Notes under the pieces: model-generated
Database searches by the model: none
What the model was told of the DNA's origin: nothing
The model's input: only the letters and a program-made list of their open reading frames with translations
Shown here: positions 25,409-34,512 of the stretch, one piece after another
How positions within the stretch are numbered: position 1 is the first letter of the stretch
Layout: each line of letters begins with the position of its first letter
Origin: an uncultured Hyphomicrobiales bacterium
GTDB lineage: Bacteria; Pseudomonadota; Alphaproteobacteria; Rhizobiales; Rhizobiaceae
Direction of reading: 5' to 3'
DNA length: 64,000 bases
Assembly: GCA_943908365.1 (NCBI GenBank)
Contig: CALTTH010000006.1
Span: 1 to 64,000 of the forward strand
Position numbers and translations under genes: made by a program

Positions 25409-25463
25409 TATAGGAGAACGAAAATCGACAATTTGTTGAATTTCCAACAAACAGGTGACTGCG

Positions 25464-25775
25464 ATGACTGGACTGGTGCGCACGAGTGCCGACCTCGAAC
25501 CGAGACGCCGGCGGATTCTCTACCGTTGCTGGCATCGCGGCATTCGCGAGATGGACTTGGTGCTTGGGCAGTTTGCCGAAGACAATATCGGCGATCTGTC
25601 AGATGCAGAACTCGACGAGTTGGAAGTGATCATGGCTGAGGAGGATAACGACCTCGTCAAGATGGTGACGGGCGCTCTGCCGATCCCTGAAAAATTCCAG
25701 ACGCCTCTCTTCATGAAAATCGCCTCTTATCGTCCGGACTTCGATCCGGTCACATCCGAGACAACGAAAGCCTGA
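25464..25775 (+). CDS. sdhE: succinate dehydrogenase assembly factor 2 (SdhE/CptB family)
   Basis: A 103-residue cytoplasmic protein that helps attach FAD covalently to SdhA. The family core is RRRILYRCWHRGIREMDLVLGQFAE. It contains the RG-type motif (HRGIREMD) needed for flavinylation, followed by LSDAELDELEVIMAEEDNDLVKMVTG. The ATG at 25464 is preferred over the GTG three codons earlier because AGGTGA lies five bases before it. The stop lies only three bases before the ATG of mfd, so the two are co-transcribed. Why SdhE and Mfd are paired is not evident from function. Confidence 0.93.
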   Translation: MTGLVRTSADLEPRRRRILYRCWHRGIREMDLVLGQFAEDNIGDLSDAELDELEVIMAEEDNDLVKMVTGALPIPEKFQTPLFMKIASYRPDFDPVTSETTKA

Positions 25776-25778
25776 TTT

Positions 25779-28700
25779 ATGATCGCCGGGATTGATGTGA
25801 AGCTGGTGGCATCGGCCGATACGCCGCTGACCATTGGAAATGTGCCGTCCGGGATGGAGGCGCTTCTCTTGGCGGATATGGCGCGCAGCGGAACATCAGT
25901 TGCCTATGTCATGTCGGACGGACATCGTGTTGCAGATCTCGAGCAGATCCTCGGGTTCGTCGCCCCGGACATTCCGGTTTTAACGCTGCCCGCATGGGAC
26001 TGCCTTCCCTACGACCGCGTGTCCCCGAGTGCGGACACTTCCGCGCGCCGGCTGGCAGCGCTTTCCGGTCTCATCCAGCATCAAAAGAAGCCGCATCCGG
26101 CCATCGTGCTCGTCACGGTCAATGCGATGCTGCAAAAGATGGCGCCGCGCGATGTCATCGAGAGTCTCGCCTTTTCCGCCAAGCCTGGCAACCAGATCCG
26201 CATGGACGACATTGCAGCGCGGCTGGAACGAAACGGTTTTGACCGTGTCGCGACGGTTCGCGAAGTCGGCGAGTTTGCCGTGCGCGGTGGCATTCTCGAT
26301 GTCTTCGTTCCTGGCACGGAAGAGCCGGTGCGTCTCGATTTCTTCGGCGATACGCTGGAGAGCATCCGTACCTTCGATCCCGCCAGCCAGCGCACCATCG
26401 GCCAGGCCCGCTCGCTCGATCTCAACCCCATGAGCGAAGTGACGCTGACGCCGGATACGATCAGCCGCTTTCGCAAGAACTACCTGTCGCTCTTCGGTGC
26501 CGCGACGCGAGACGATTCGCTTTATCAGGCCGTCTCCGAGGGCCGGCGTTATGCCGGCATGGAGCACTGGCTGCCGCTCTTCTACGAGAAACTGGAAACC
26601 GCATTCGACTATCTGCAAGGCTTTCGCATCGTCACAGACCACACGGCACGCGAGGCCGCCGTCGAGCGCTCCAAGCTCGTGCATGACTATTTCGAGGCGC
26701 GGCGCAATTCCGGCCAGACCAAGGGTGCCACGCAGGGCGCGCCTTACAAGCCGGTTTCACCCAGCCAGCTCTATCTCAGCGGCAAAAGCTTCGATGAGGC
26801 GTTGAATGCGGTCTATGCCGTGCGCCTCACGCCGTTCAACGAGCAGGAGTCCAACGACAGGCCGGTTGCCACCCTCGATGCGCATGTGGGTCCCCGCTGG
26901 GCAAAGCCTTCGGCGGAAGGCGGCAACGAAGACCGCGTCAATGTCTTCGATCTGGCAGTCAAACACATTGCCGAGCGTCGGTCCAAGGGCTGGAAGGTTC
27001 TGATCACTGGCTGGTCGGAAGGGTCGCTGGACCGCCTCTTGCAGGTTTTGAACGAGCACGGGCTTGAAAAAATCAAGCCGATCTCATCACTCAAAGAGAT
27101 CGAGACACTCGCAAAGGGCGAGGCGGCATCGGCGGTTCTCAGCCTCGAAGCCGGTTTTGAGACGACCCTCGGCACGAGCAATCTCGCCATTATCGGCGAA
27201 CAGGATATTCTCGGCGACCGCATGGTACGTCGCTCCAAGCGCCGCAAGCGCGGTGCCGACTTCATTTCCGAAGTGGCGGGACTGGACGAAGGGTCGCTCG
27301 TCGTTCACGCAGAACATGGTATCGGTCGTTTCGTCGGGCTCCGCACCATCGAGGCCGCTGGCGCGCCGCGCGACTGCCTGGAACTGCATTACGCCGATGA
27401 GGCCAAGCTGTTCCTGCCGGTCGAGAACATCGATCTTCTGTCCCGATACGGTTCGGATGCGGCGGAAGCCCAGCTCGACAAGCTTGGCGGCGGCGCATGG
27501 CAGATGCGCAAGGCGAAGCTCAAGAAGCGCCTATTGGATATGGCAGGCGACCTTATCCGGATTGCTGCTGCCCGCCTCGTGCGCCAAGCGCCGGTTTTGA
27601 CGGCACCTGATGGCCTCTACGACGAGTTTGCCGCGCGTTTCCCCTATGAGGAAACCGAAGATCAGATGAATGCCATCGACTCGATCCGAGACGATCTTGG
27701 CGCCGGCCGACCCATGGACCGCCTGATCTGCGGCGATGTGGGCTTCGGCAAGACGGAAGTGGCGCTGCGCGCGGCCTTCCTTGCGGCCATGAATGGCGTG
27801 CAGGTCGCGGTCGTCGTGCCGACCACGCTTCTGGCACGTCAGCATTTCCGCACCTTCTCAGAGCGTTTCCGCGGGCTTCCGATCCGCGTGCAGCAGGCGT
27901 CACGCCTTGTCGGCGCCAAGGAACTCAATCTCGTCAAGAAGGAAGTGTCTGAAGGCAAGACCGATATCGTTGTCGGGACGCACGCGCTGTTGGGGCAGGG
28001 GATCACCTTTGCCAATCTCGGCCTTCTGATCATCGACGAAGAGCAGCATTTCGGCGTCAAGCATAAGGAGCGGCTGAAGGAGTTGAAGAGCGATGTTCAC
28101 GTTCTGACACTGTCCGCCACGCCTATCCCCCGTACCTTGCAGCTGGCAATGACGGGTGTGCGCGAACTGTCGCTGATCACCACGCCGCCGGTCGATCGCA
28201 TGGCGGTGCGCACCTTCATTTCGCCCTTCGATCCGCTTGTCATCCGCGAAACATTGATGCGCGAGCATTATCGCGGCGGGCAGAGCTTCTATGTTTGTCC
28301 GCGTCTGGCCGATCTCGCCGACATTCATGCCTTCCTGCAATCGGACGTGCCAGAGCTGAAGGTTGCGGTCGCCCATGGCCAGATGCCAGCGGGTGAGCTG
28401 GAAGACATCATGAATGCCTTCTATGACGGCAAATATGATGTGCTTCTGTCCACCACCATCGTCGAATCCGGTCTCGATGTACCGACGGCCAATACGCTGA
28501 TCGTCCACCGCGCGGACATGTTCGGTCTTGCACAGCTCTATCAGCTGCGTGGTCGTGTCGGGCGTTCCAAGGTTCGCGCCTTTGCGCTCTTCACGCTGCC
28601 GGTCAACAAGGTACTGACAACGATGGCCGAGCGGCGGTTGAAGGTACTGCAGTCGCTCGACACGCTCGGTGCCGGCTTCCAGCTTGCCAGCCACGATCTC

Positions 28701-29288
28701 GACATTCGCGGTGCCGGCAATCTGCTTGGCGAAGAGCAATCCGGCCACATCAAGGAAGTCGGTTTCGAGCTTTACCAGCAGATGCTGGAAGAAGCCGTTG
28801 CCGAGGTGAAGGGCGAGGACGACGTTGTAGACACCGGCTGGTCGCCGCAGATTTCTGTCGGCACGTCCGTAATGATTCCGGAAAGCTATGTGCCTGATCT
28901 GCATCTGCGCATGGGTCTCTACCGTCGCCTCGGCGAATTGACGGACCTTAGCGAGATCGACGGCTTCGGCGCAGAGATGATAGATCGCTTCGGTCCGCTG
29001 CCGAAGGAAGTGCAGCATCTGTTGAAGATCGTTTACGTCAAGTCGCTCTGCCGGACCGCCAATGTCGAGAAACTGGATGCCGGCCCGAAGGGTGTCGTCG
29101 TGCAGTTCCGCAACAAGGAGTTCCCGAACCCGGCGGCACTCGTTGGCTACATCGCCAAGCAGGGCTCCATGGCAAAGATCAGGCCCGACCACAGCGTGTT
29201 CCTCACCCGCGATCTGCCGACGCCTGAAAAGCGCCTGGCGGGCGCGGCGATGATCATGACACAGCTTGCGGAACTGGCAAAATCCTGA
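25779..29288 (+). CDS. mfd: transcription-repair coupling factor Mfd
   Basis: A 1169-residue DNA translocase that pushes stalled RNA polymerase off lesions and recruits UvrA. The N-terminal UvrB-like region (about 1-330) has PAWDCLPYDRVSPS. The RNA polymerase interaction domain near 505-560 has VVHAEHGIGRFVGL. RecG-like translocase motifs are GDVGFGKTEVALRAAF (about 652), IIDEEQHFGVKHKE (about 751), LSATPIPRTLQLAM and the TRG-type LFTLPVNKVLTTMAERRLK. The C-terminal TRCF domain starts near 1010. Length is normal for the family. It follows sdhE by three bases, and a LexA-like box lies upstream of the pair. It shares the nucleotide excision repair pathway with uvrA at 53587. Confidence 0.97.
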   Translation: MIAGIDVKLVASADTPLTIGNVPSGMEALLLADMARSGTSVAYVMSDGHRVADLEQILGFVAPDIPVLTLPAWDCLPYDRVSPSADTSARRLAALSGLIQHQKKPHPAIVLVTVNAMLQKMAPRDVIESLAFSAKPGNQIRMDDIAARLERNGFDRVATVREVGEFAVRGGILDVFVPGTEEPVRLDFFGDTLESIRTFDPASQRTIGQARSLDLNPMSEVTLTPDTISRFRKNYLSLFGAATRDDSLYQAVSEGRRYAGMEHWLPLFYEKLETAFDYLQGFRIVTDHTAREAAVERSKLVHDYFEARRNSGQTKGATQGAPYKPVSPSQLYLSGKSFDEALNAVYAVRLTPFNEQESNDRPVATLDAHVGPRWAKPSAEGGNEDRVNVFDLAVKHIAERRSKGWKVLITGWSEGSLDRLLQVLNEHGLEKIKPISSLKEIETLAKGEAASAVLSLEAGFETTLGTSNLAIIGEQDILGDRMVRRSKRRKRGADFISEVAGLDEGSLVVHAEHGIGRFVGLRTIEAAGAPRDCLELHYADEAKLFLPVENIDLLSRYGSDAAEAQLDKLGGGAWQMRKAKLKKRLLDMAGDLIRIAAARLVRQAPVLTAPDGLYDEFAARFPYEETEDQMNAIDSIRDDLGAGRPMDRLICGDVGFGKTEVALRAAFLAAMNGVQVAVVVPTTLLARQHFRTFSERFRGLPIRVQQASRLVGAKELNLVKKEVSEGKTDIVVGTHALLGQGITFANLGLLIIDEEQHFGVKHKERLKELKSDVHVLTLSATPIPRTLQLAMTGVRELSLITTPPVDRMAVRTFISPFDPLVIRETLMREHYRGGQSFYVCPRLADLADIHAFLQSDVPELKVAVAHGQMPAGELEDIMNAFYDGKYDVLLSTTIVESGLDVPTANTLIVHRADMFGLAQLYQLRGRVGRSKVRAFALFTLPVNKVLTTMAERRLKVLQSLDTLGAGFQLASHDLDIRGAGNLLGEEQSGHIKEVGFELYQQMLEEAVAEVKGEDDVVDTGWSPQISVGTSVMIPESYVPDLHLRMGLYRRLGELTDLSEIDGFGAEMIDRFGPLPKEVQHLLKIVYVKSLCRTANVEKLDAGPKGVVVQFRNKEFPNPAALVGYIAKQGSMAKIRPDHSVFLTRDLPTPEKRLAGAAMIMTQLAELAKS

Positions 29289-29425
29289 CGCGAGTAAGAA
29301 AAATTGCGTCCTCGGGGTTCCTTACAAGGAATTAATCAAACGGACATGTATCGGTAGTCTTGCGGGGCGTAGTCTGATCCTCATCAGCACAGGACGACGT
29401 GCTGACAGATTTAAGGAGCAGGACT

Positions 29426-29746
29426 ATGTGGACATTGAAGAACAGATTTGTCACCGCTGGTCTGGTTGCTTTGACAATTGCGGGCACCACAATTGCCACT
29501 ACCAGCCAAGCTGAAGCACGCAACAATTTCGGTCGCGGCCTTGCCGCCGGTATTGCTGGTACACTCGTAGGCGGCGCATTGCTCTCTGCTGCGCACGACA
29601 GGCCCGTTTACGGCACGCCTGTTTATGCCGAACCCACCTATTATGGCCCGCCCCCTGTCGTTTACGAGCCTGTCTATCCCCGTTGCCACGTTGCATGGCG
29701 TCAGGACGGATTTGGCGACATGTATCGCGTCCGTGTCTGCAATTGA
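29426..29746 (+). CDS. small exported Pro/Tyr-rich protein
   Basis: A 106-residue protein, probably periplasmic or surface attached. Residues 1-30 are a signal peptide (MWTLKNRFVTAGLVALTIAG, cleavage near SQA-EA). A Gly-rich hydrophobic stretch (GRGLAAGIAGTLVGGALLSA) follows, then a Pro/Tyr-rich region (PTYYGPPPVVYEPVYPR). A C-terminal segment with two Cys (RCHVAWRQ..RVRVCN) could form a disulphide. The ATG is preceded by AAGGAGCAGGACT. This layout is common in small rhizobial envelope proteins of unknown role. A terminator downstream marks it as a separate transcript from mfd. Confidence 0.75.
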   Translation: MWTLKNRFVTAGLVALTIAGTTIATTSQAEARNNFGRGLAAGIAGTLVGGALLSAAHDRPVYGTPVYAEPTYYGPPPVVYEPVYPRCHVAWRQDGFGDMYRVRVCN

Positions 29747-29782
29747 TGTGAGTTAATATTGCTGTTGATGTGAGCTGATATT
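29743..29782 (+). repeat. imperfect tandem repeat over a stop codon
   Basis: TTGATGTGAGTTAATATT at 29743 and TTGATGTGAGCTGATATT at 29765 match at 16 of 18 positions with a period of 22 bases. The first copy contains the TGA stop of the exported protein gene. The second lies just downstream, before the terminator. Confidence 0.7.
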
Positions 29783-29830
29783 TTAAGACGAAAATAAATA
29801 AGATCTTTCAATGACGTGTTTTTAAACGGG

Positions 29831-29862
29831 GCGGGCCGATTATCGGCCCGCTTTCGTTTTTT
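29831..29862 (+). terminator. terminator overlapping the 3' end of the convergent exporter gene
   Basis: GCGGGCCGAT-T-ATCGGCCCGC is a 10-bp hairpin followed on the plus strand by TTTCGTTTTTT. It ends the exported protein transcript. The TAA stop of the convergent EamA gene is inside the hairpin (29840-29842), so its last codons encode the T-tail and right arm. Confidence 0.82.
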
Positions 29863-30784
29863 CATCCGGCAACATGACGGCCGTCACATTTTGATCCGAT
29901 GCAGCAACAGAGTTCGGCAATGGCACGTTCCGCTGCTTTTCACGCATCAGCGTCAATAGGCCAGACCCCACGATCAGTGCGATGCCGACGAGCATCCAGC
30001 CGTCTATCCTGTCGCCGAAGATCAGGTACCCGAAAAGGATGGCCCAGAGCATCTGGCTGTACTGCGTCGGGCCGATCACGGCTGCAGGCGCATATTGCGC
30101 GGCATACATGATGAGGACATTGGCAAGCGCCGCCAGCAGGCCGTATCCAGCCAGCATCAGCCACTGTTCGACGTTCGGAAGCGTGAAGGAGGGAATCATC
30201 AACACGCCGCAGACGGCAAGACAGCCAAGCAGGCCCGCGCCATAAAGCGAGATGTTCTTCTCCCGCGGTCCGATCGCGCGGAAGATGACGATGGAGATCG
30301 CACCGCCCATGCCGCCAATAATAGCGCCGAGATGACCGATGGAAAGTTCGCGGAAACCCGGTCTCAAGATGATCAGAACGCCAGCGAAGCCGATGATGAC
30401 CGCCGACCACCGCTTGATGCCGACTTGCTCCTTTAGAAAGATCACCGACATGATGGTGACGAAGGAGGGCAGGAGGAAGATCAGGGCGAAGGCTTCTGCC
30501 ATGGCAAGATGGGTGAATGCGACGACGCTGCCGATGGTGCTGGCTCCGGTGGCAAAGAACCGCAAGAGCCACAGAGGCCGGTTCGTCGTGCGGACGATGT
30601 CTGTCCAGGCATCATTACGCGTGCGGATGAAGGGGAGCGCGAGCAACCCGAAGAACGCTCCGAAGAAGCCCGATTCGACGGGCGGGAGTTGCCCGTCGAT
30701 AAGTTTTACGCTTGCATCGCTGAAAGCATAGGCCGCGAAGGCGGCAAAGGCGAGCAATATGCCCTTCAACCTGCTGTCTGGCAC
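29840..30784 (-). CDS. DMT superfamily EamA-type transporter
   Basis: A 314-residue inner-membrane protein with ten predicted helices made of two EamA repeats (about residues 7-140 and 150-280). EamA proteins mostly export metabolites such as amino acids and nucleotide-like compounds, and the substrate here cannot be told. Recognisable features are the first helix AFAAYAFSDASVKLIDG, repeat 1 end SVIFLKEQVGIKRWSAVIIGFAG and repeat 2 end LFGYLIFGDRIDGWMLVGIALIVG. The C-terminal 40 residues are a hydrophilic cytoplasmic tail. The gene lies 76 bases downstream of the DsbA-like gene on the same strand, so co-transcription is possible. Its stop codon is embedded in a convergent terminator. Confidence 0.88.
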   Translation of the reverse strand: MPDSRLKGILLAFAAFAAYAFSDASVKLIDGQLPPVESGFFGAFFGLLALPFIRTRNDAWTDIVRTTNRPLWLLRFFATGASTIGSVVAFTHLAMAEAFALIFLLPSFVTIMSVIFLKEQVGIKRWSAVIIGFAGVLIILRPGFRELSIGHLGAIIGGMGGAISIVIFRAIGPREKNISLYGAGLLGCLAVCGVLMIPSFTLPNVEQWLMLAGYGLLAALANVLIMYAAQYAPAAVIGPTQYSQMLWAILFGYLIFGDRIDGWMLVGIALIVGSGLLTLMREKQRNVPLPNSVAASDQNVTAVMLPDEKTKAGR

Positions 30785-30860
30785 GAAATCACCGCTGGAT
30801 TACTGGGTCGAAAATCGCAGCGGCGACGACGCGTTACTCACGCCATTTCGGGCACTGCGA

Positions 30861-31532
30861 TCAGTTCATTGCCCTATGCTCTTCCGCTTTCATTTTGGCA
30901 ATATCCCGCAATGCATTAATAAGCACATCCGGCGTTTGTGCTCCGCTGACGGCATATTTCTGATCCAGGATAAAGAACGGAACGCCGGAAACGCCCATTT
31001 GCTGCGCCGCATCAATCTCGGCCTTGATCGTATCCTTGTCCGCGTCCGATGCCAGCAGGCGGGATACGAGTTCGCGGTCCATACCGCATTCACCGGCGAC
31101 GTCAATCAGCACGGCATGATCGCCGATATTGCGGCCTTCCTCGAAGTTGGCCTTGAACAATGCCGTGACAATTCTGTCCTGAAGCGCACGGTCCTCGGCA
31201 TGCGCCCAGAGCGAAAGCCGGTGCGCATCGAGCGTGTTCGGACCGACTTTGATCGCGTCGAAATCATAGGCAATACCCACTTCACGACCGAGTTCGGTAA
31301 GCATCTTATGGGCCTGTTCGACCCGATCCTTGCCGCCGAGTTTCTTTTCCAACTCCACCTTCTGATCGACGCCTTCCGGTGGATAATCCGGGTTCAGCTG
31401 GTATGGACGCCAGTTGATGTCGACGCTGACTTCGTCCTGAACCTCAGCCAGGGCCAGATCGAGACGCGCTTTTCCGAGATAGCACCAGGGACACACCATG
31501 TCCGAGACGATGTCGATGACAATGCGTTGCAT
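30861..31532 (-). CDS. DsbA-family FrnE-like oxidoreductase
   Basis: A 223-residue protein of the DsbA/FrnE branch of the thioredoxin fold. The redox site C14-P-W-C17 is in DMVCPWCYLGK near the N-terminus. The helical insertion contains AHRLSLWAHAEDR, and the cis-Pro loop is GVSGVPFFILDQKYAVSGAQ. There is no signal peptide, so it is cytoplasmic, as are most FrnE-like proteins linked to thiol stress. The ATG at 31532 (residue 13 of the open frame) is chosen because AAGGAATAG lies before it and the strand beta-1 begins at once. It sits between an exporter gene and a peptide-binding protein gene. 2-hydroxychromene-2-carboxylate isomerase is a related alternative, but the CxxC argues for a redox role. 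Confidence 0.87.
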   Translation of the reverse strand: MQRIVIDIVSDMVCPWCYLGKARLDLALAEVQDEVSVDINWRPYQLNPDYPPEGVDQKVELEKKLGGKDRVEQAHKMLTELGREVGIAYDFDAIKVGPNTLDAHRLSLWAHAEDRALQDRIVTALFKANFEEGRNIGDHAVLIDVAGECGMDRELVSRLLASDADKDTIKAEIDAAQQMGVSGVPFFILDQKYAVSGAQTPDVLINALRDIAKMKAEEHRAMN

Positions 31533-31640
31533 GGTGCTATTCCTTCCTGTGTTTGAATAACGCCTCATCTAGACAGTCTGTCCTTGCGGCACAAGGCGTT
31601 ACCAAAAGGGAACCACCACTGGTGGAGCGGCGCAAGCCTT

Positions 31641-33467
31641 CTACTGCGCGCGCGCGTCCCACCATGTCTGCTTCTGGTTTCCTGTGAGCGGGGTCTTCTC
31701 CGGTCGGTCGATATATTTCCAGCGGGCGACCCATTGTGCACCGATATAGTAGAGCGGAATCACATAATGACCGGCCGTCAGAAGACGATCGTAAGCGCGC
31801 ACGGCAACCTCGAAATCTTCCGTCTCACGGGCCTGTAGCAAGGCCTCGATCATCCGGTCGACATCCGGGTCTGCAACGCCCGCATAATTGAAACTGCCAT
31901 TGGCATTTTTGGAGACCGAGCCCCAGCGATTGATCTGTTCTGCACCCGGCGACAGGGACGACGGGAAGGAGCGGATGATCATGTCATAATCGAAGCTGTT
32001 GGAGCGAGATTGATACTGTCCATCGTCCACGGAGCGGATTGCCATATCGACACCGATCAGCTTCAGCGAACGCTGATAGGCAAGCGCAATACGCTCCTGC
32101 GCCGGGTTTTGCGTCATGAGCTCGAAGCTCAGCGGCTTGCCGTCCTTATCCACCATCTTGCCGTTTTTGATGATCAAGCCAGCCTCGCCGAGCTTGGAGA
32201 CTGCTTTCTTCAGGACGGTCCGATCTGCGCCCGTTCCGTCGGTCGTCGGCATTTCGTAGGTGCCTGCCAGGATCTCAGGCGGCAGACGCTTTGCGGCGTC
32301 GCCGAGCAGCGCCAATTCCTTTTCGTTGGCCGGGTTGCCATAGGCACCGAGCTTGGAGTTCTGCCAGTAGCTTTGGGTTCGCTTGAAGGCGCCACCGAGA
32401 ATATTTCGGTTCATCCACTCGAAATCGAGCACGTAGGACAGTCCCTCACGCACCTTCTCGTCGGCAAACATAGGACGACGGGTGTTGAAGACCAGACCGA
32501 ACATGCCAGACGGTAGTCCCGGTTCGAAAACATCCTTGGCGATGTCGCCCCGCTGAACCGCCGGGAAGTTATAAGCCTGGCCCCAGTGGGAGCTGTCGGA
32601 CGTGCCGTTGATTGCATCGCCTTCCGGATAGATGTCGATATCGCCCTTCTTGAACGCTTCGAACATCGTCGTCACCTGTAGGAAGTAGGTGACGCTGATC
32701 TCGTTGTAATTGTCGAAACCGACCTTGGAGGGAATGTCCTTGCCCCAATAATTCTTGTCCCGTTCCCAGACGATCTGTTCGCCAGGTCGCAAGATTTTGA
32801 TTCGATAGGGACCGGAGCCGATCACTGGTCCGAGGCCTGCCTGCTCGAAGTTTTTGGCATCGATGGCGTGGGCGGGCAGGATCGGTGTGGAGGACGCCAG
32901 GATAAGAGGCGTTTCACGATTGGCTTTTTCATTGAAGGTAAAGCGGACGCTGCGCTCGCCCACCTTCTCCATCTTGGCGACGCCGTTCAGGCGGCTGTCG
33001 AAAGGAGGGCGACCTTTTTCCTTCAAAAGATTGAAGCTGAAGATCACATCTTCCGGCGTGACAGGCTTGCCATCCTGCCAGTGGGCTTTCGGATTGAGGT
33101 TGAATTGGATGTAGGTGCGCTCATCATCCCATTCGGCGCTTTCCGCCAGCAGGCCGTATAGCGTGAAGGGCTCGTCATGGGAGCGCTGCATCAGCGGTTC
33201 ATAAAGAAGATTGCCGAATTCCGGGTCCCACACGCCGCGCGCGGTGGTGCGCATGCCTTTGAGAACGAACGGATTGAGGGCATCGAACGTGCCGACGACG
33301 CCATAGGACACTCGGCCGCCTTTCTTGACGTCCGGATTGACATGAGGAAGGTTCTTGAAGTCCGCCGGCAGGGCGGGTTTGCCGTGCATCGAAATGCCGT
33401 GAAGCGGTTCAGCCATCGCCATGCCGGAGATAAGAAGGGCGGGAATGAGCGCCAAAAGGCTTCGCAT
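31641..33467 (-). CDS. YejA-type extracellular solute-binding protein (family 5), orphan
   Basis: A 608-residue periplasmic binding protein of the peptide/oligopeptide (SBP_bac_5) family. The signal peptide is residues 1-19 (MRSLLALIPALLISGMAMA). The mature start AEPLHGISMHGKPALPADF and the segment GTFDALNPFVLKGMRT are typical of the YejA subgroup that binds peptides, including microcin C. The ATG at 33467 (residue 20 of the open frame) is selected because AGGATAG precedes it and it begins the signal peptide. No ABC permease or ATPase gene (yejB, yejE, yejF) is nearby, so it must work with a transporter encoded elsewhere or be an extra copy. Confidence 0.88.
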   Translation of the reverse strand: MRSLLALIPALLISGMAMAEPLHGISMHGKPALPADFKNLPHVNPDVKKGGRVSYGVVGTFDALNPFVLKGMRTTARGVWDPEFGNLLYEPLMQRSHDEPFTLYGLLAESAEWDDERTYIQFNLNPKAHWQDGKPVTPEDVIFSFNLLKEKGRPPFDSRLNGVAKMEKVGERSVRFTFNEKANRETPLILASSTPILPAHAIDAKNFEQAGLGPVIGSGPYRIKILRPGEQIVWERDKNYWGKDIPSKVGFDNYNEISVTYFLQVTTMFEAFKKGDIDIYPEGDAINGTSDSSHWGQAYNFPAVQRGDIAKDVFEPGLPSGMFGLVFNTRRPMFADEKVREGLSYVLDFEWMNRNILGGAFKRTQSYWQNSKLGAYGNPANEKELALLGDAAKRLPPEILAGTYEMPTTDGTGADRTVLKKAVSKLGEAGLIIKNGKMVDKDGKPLSFELMTQNPAQERIALAYQRSLKLIGVDMAIRSVDDGQYQSRSNSFDYDMIIRSFPSSLSPGAEQINRWGSVSKNANGSFNYAGVADPDVDRMIEALLQARETEDFEVAVRAYDRLLTAGHYVIPLYYIGAQWVARWKYIDRPEKTPLTGNQKQTWWDARAQ

Positions 33468-33785
33468 GTCACTATCCTGTCGCATTCGGGCGATTGATTC
33501 CAAGGTCGTGGGACCTGAACTCAAATCGCCTGTCTTGTTTGATTCCCGCGTAAATGTATCACAGCGGACAGGGGCATCCGTTCACGGAAATCTTGTCGGA
33601 TACAAGGAAAAAGTAAAAGAAATGCTGGATATCAGGCCGATCGGGATGTAACAGGAGTCCCGAAACACTCGGGTCACGCATTTGCCTCATTTAAACGACA
33701 GTGGAACGGGCAGACGGATACCGGCGATGTTGAGCGGTGCTCACAAGAAGCGCTGCTTCGCATAAATTCAGGAGACGGAACTCTT
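33468..33785. other. divergent promoter region, nothing further recognised
   Basis: About 320 bases between the divergent binding protein and IalB genes. It must hold both promoters. No known operator, RNA or repeat is visible. Short open frames here are shadow frames. Confidence 0.5.
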
Positions 33786-34433
33786 ATGATGCAAACTGCA
33801 AACACATTCACCCGGGCGGCCCTGTCTGCTCTCGTTCTTTCTCTGGGCGCCGTGTCTGCACCGGCTGTTTCTCAGGCTCAGCAGGCTGCCGCTCCGGCCG
33901 GCGCTCCGCCGCTGGGCTGGTTCAAGACCTGCAGCAAGCAGGAAGACAATGATGTTTGCGTCGTGCAGAATATCGTTCTTGCCCAGAACGGCCAGATGAT
34001 CACCGCCGTTGGCCTGATCAGCGTCGAAGGCAAGGTCAACCGTAAGATCCTCCAGGTGTCCGTCCCGACAGCACGTCTTCTGCCTCCGGGCGTCGTCATG
34101 CAGATCGACGGCGGCAAAGGCCAGAAGCTCGACTACGCCGTCTGCCTTCCAGACAAGTGCACCGCTGAAGTTCAGCTCACGGATGCGATGATTGCGAGCC
34201 TGAAGAAGGGCAACGAAGTCGTCTTCACCTCGATCAACTTCCGTCGCGCGCCGAACCCGATCAAGATTGCGCTGAACGGCTTCACCGGTGCGTATGACGG
34301 CCAGCCGATCAGCCAGTCCCAGCTTGCCGAAAGCCAGCGTTCGCTGCAGGAAGGCATGCAGAAGAAGGCTGAAGAAGCCCGCAAGAAGCTGGAAGCAGCA
34401 CAGGACGCCGCCAAGGCCAAGCCTGCCAACTAA
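33786..34433 (+). CDS. invasion-associated locus B (IalB) family periplasmic protein
   Basis: A 215-residue exported protein of the IalB family, first named for Bartonella erythrocyte invasion but widespread in Rhizobiales with no settled role. The signal peptide is residues 1-32 (cleavage near SQA-QQ). The IalB domain begins WFKTCSKQEDNDVCVVQNIVLA with paired Cys and continues with GVVMQIDGGKGQKLDYAVCLPDKC. The last 45 residues are a Lys/Glu/Ala/Gln helix (coiled-coil-like). Two consecutive ATG codons start the frame, with GGAGACGG about ten bases before. A good terminator follows. In free-living relatives the name should not be read as evidence for virulence. Confidence 0.9.
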   Translation: MMQTANTFTRAALSALVLSLGAVSAPAVSQAQQAAAPAGAPPLGWFKTCSKQEDNDVCVVQNIVLAQNGQMITAVGLISVEGKVNRKILQVSVPTARLLPPGVVMQIDGGKGQKLDYAVCLPDKCTAEVQLTDAMIASLKKGNEVVFTSINFRRAPNPIKIALNGFTGAYDGQPISQSQLAESQRSLQEGMQKKAEEARKKLEAAQDAAKAKPAN

Positions 34434-34458
34434 TCTGATCTGCAGAGATAAAAAAAAG

Positions 34459-34486
34459 AACCGGCTTCGTTTGAGGCCGGTTTTTT
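34459..34486 (+). terminator. Rho-independent terminator of the IalB gene
   Basis: AACCGGC, ten bases, GCCGGTT, then TTTT. It starts 25 bases past the stop and lies before the convergent hspQ gene, so it also separates the two converging units. Confidence 0.88.
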
Positions 34487-34512
34487 CATGTCTGGGTTTT
34501 GGAGCTGGCTGC

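Noticed and set aside
27900..29192. 430-residue minus-strand frame over mfd
   Set aside because: Shadow of mfd, without protein-like motif order.
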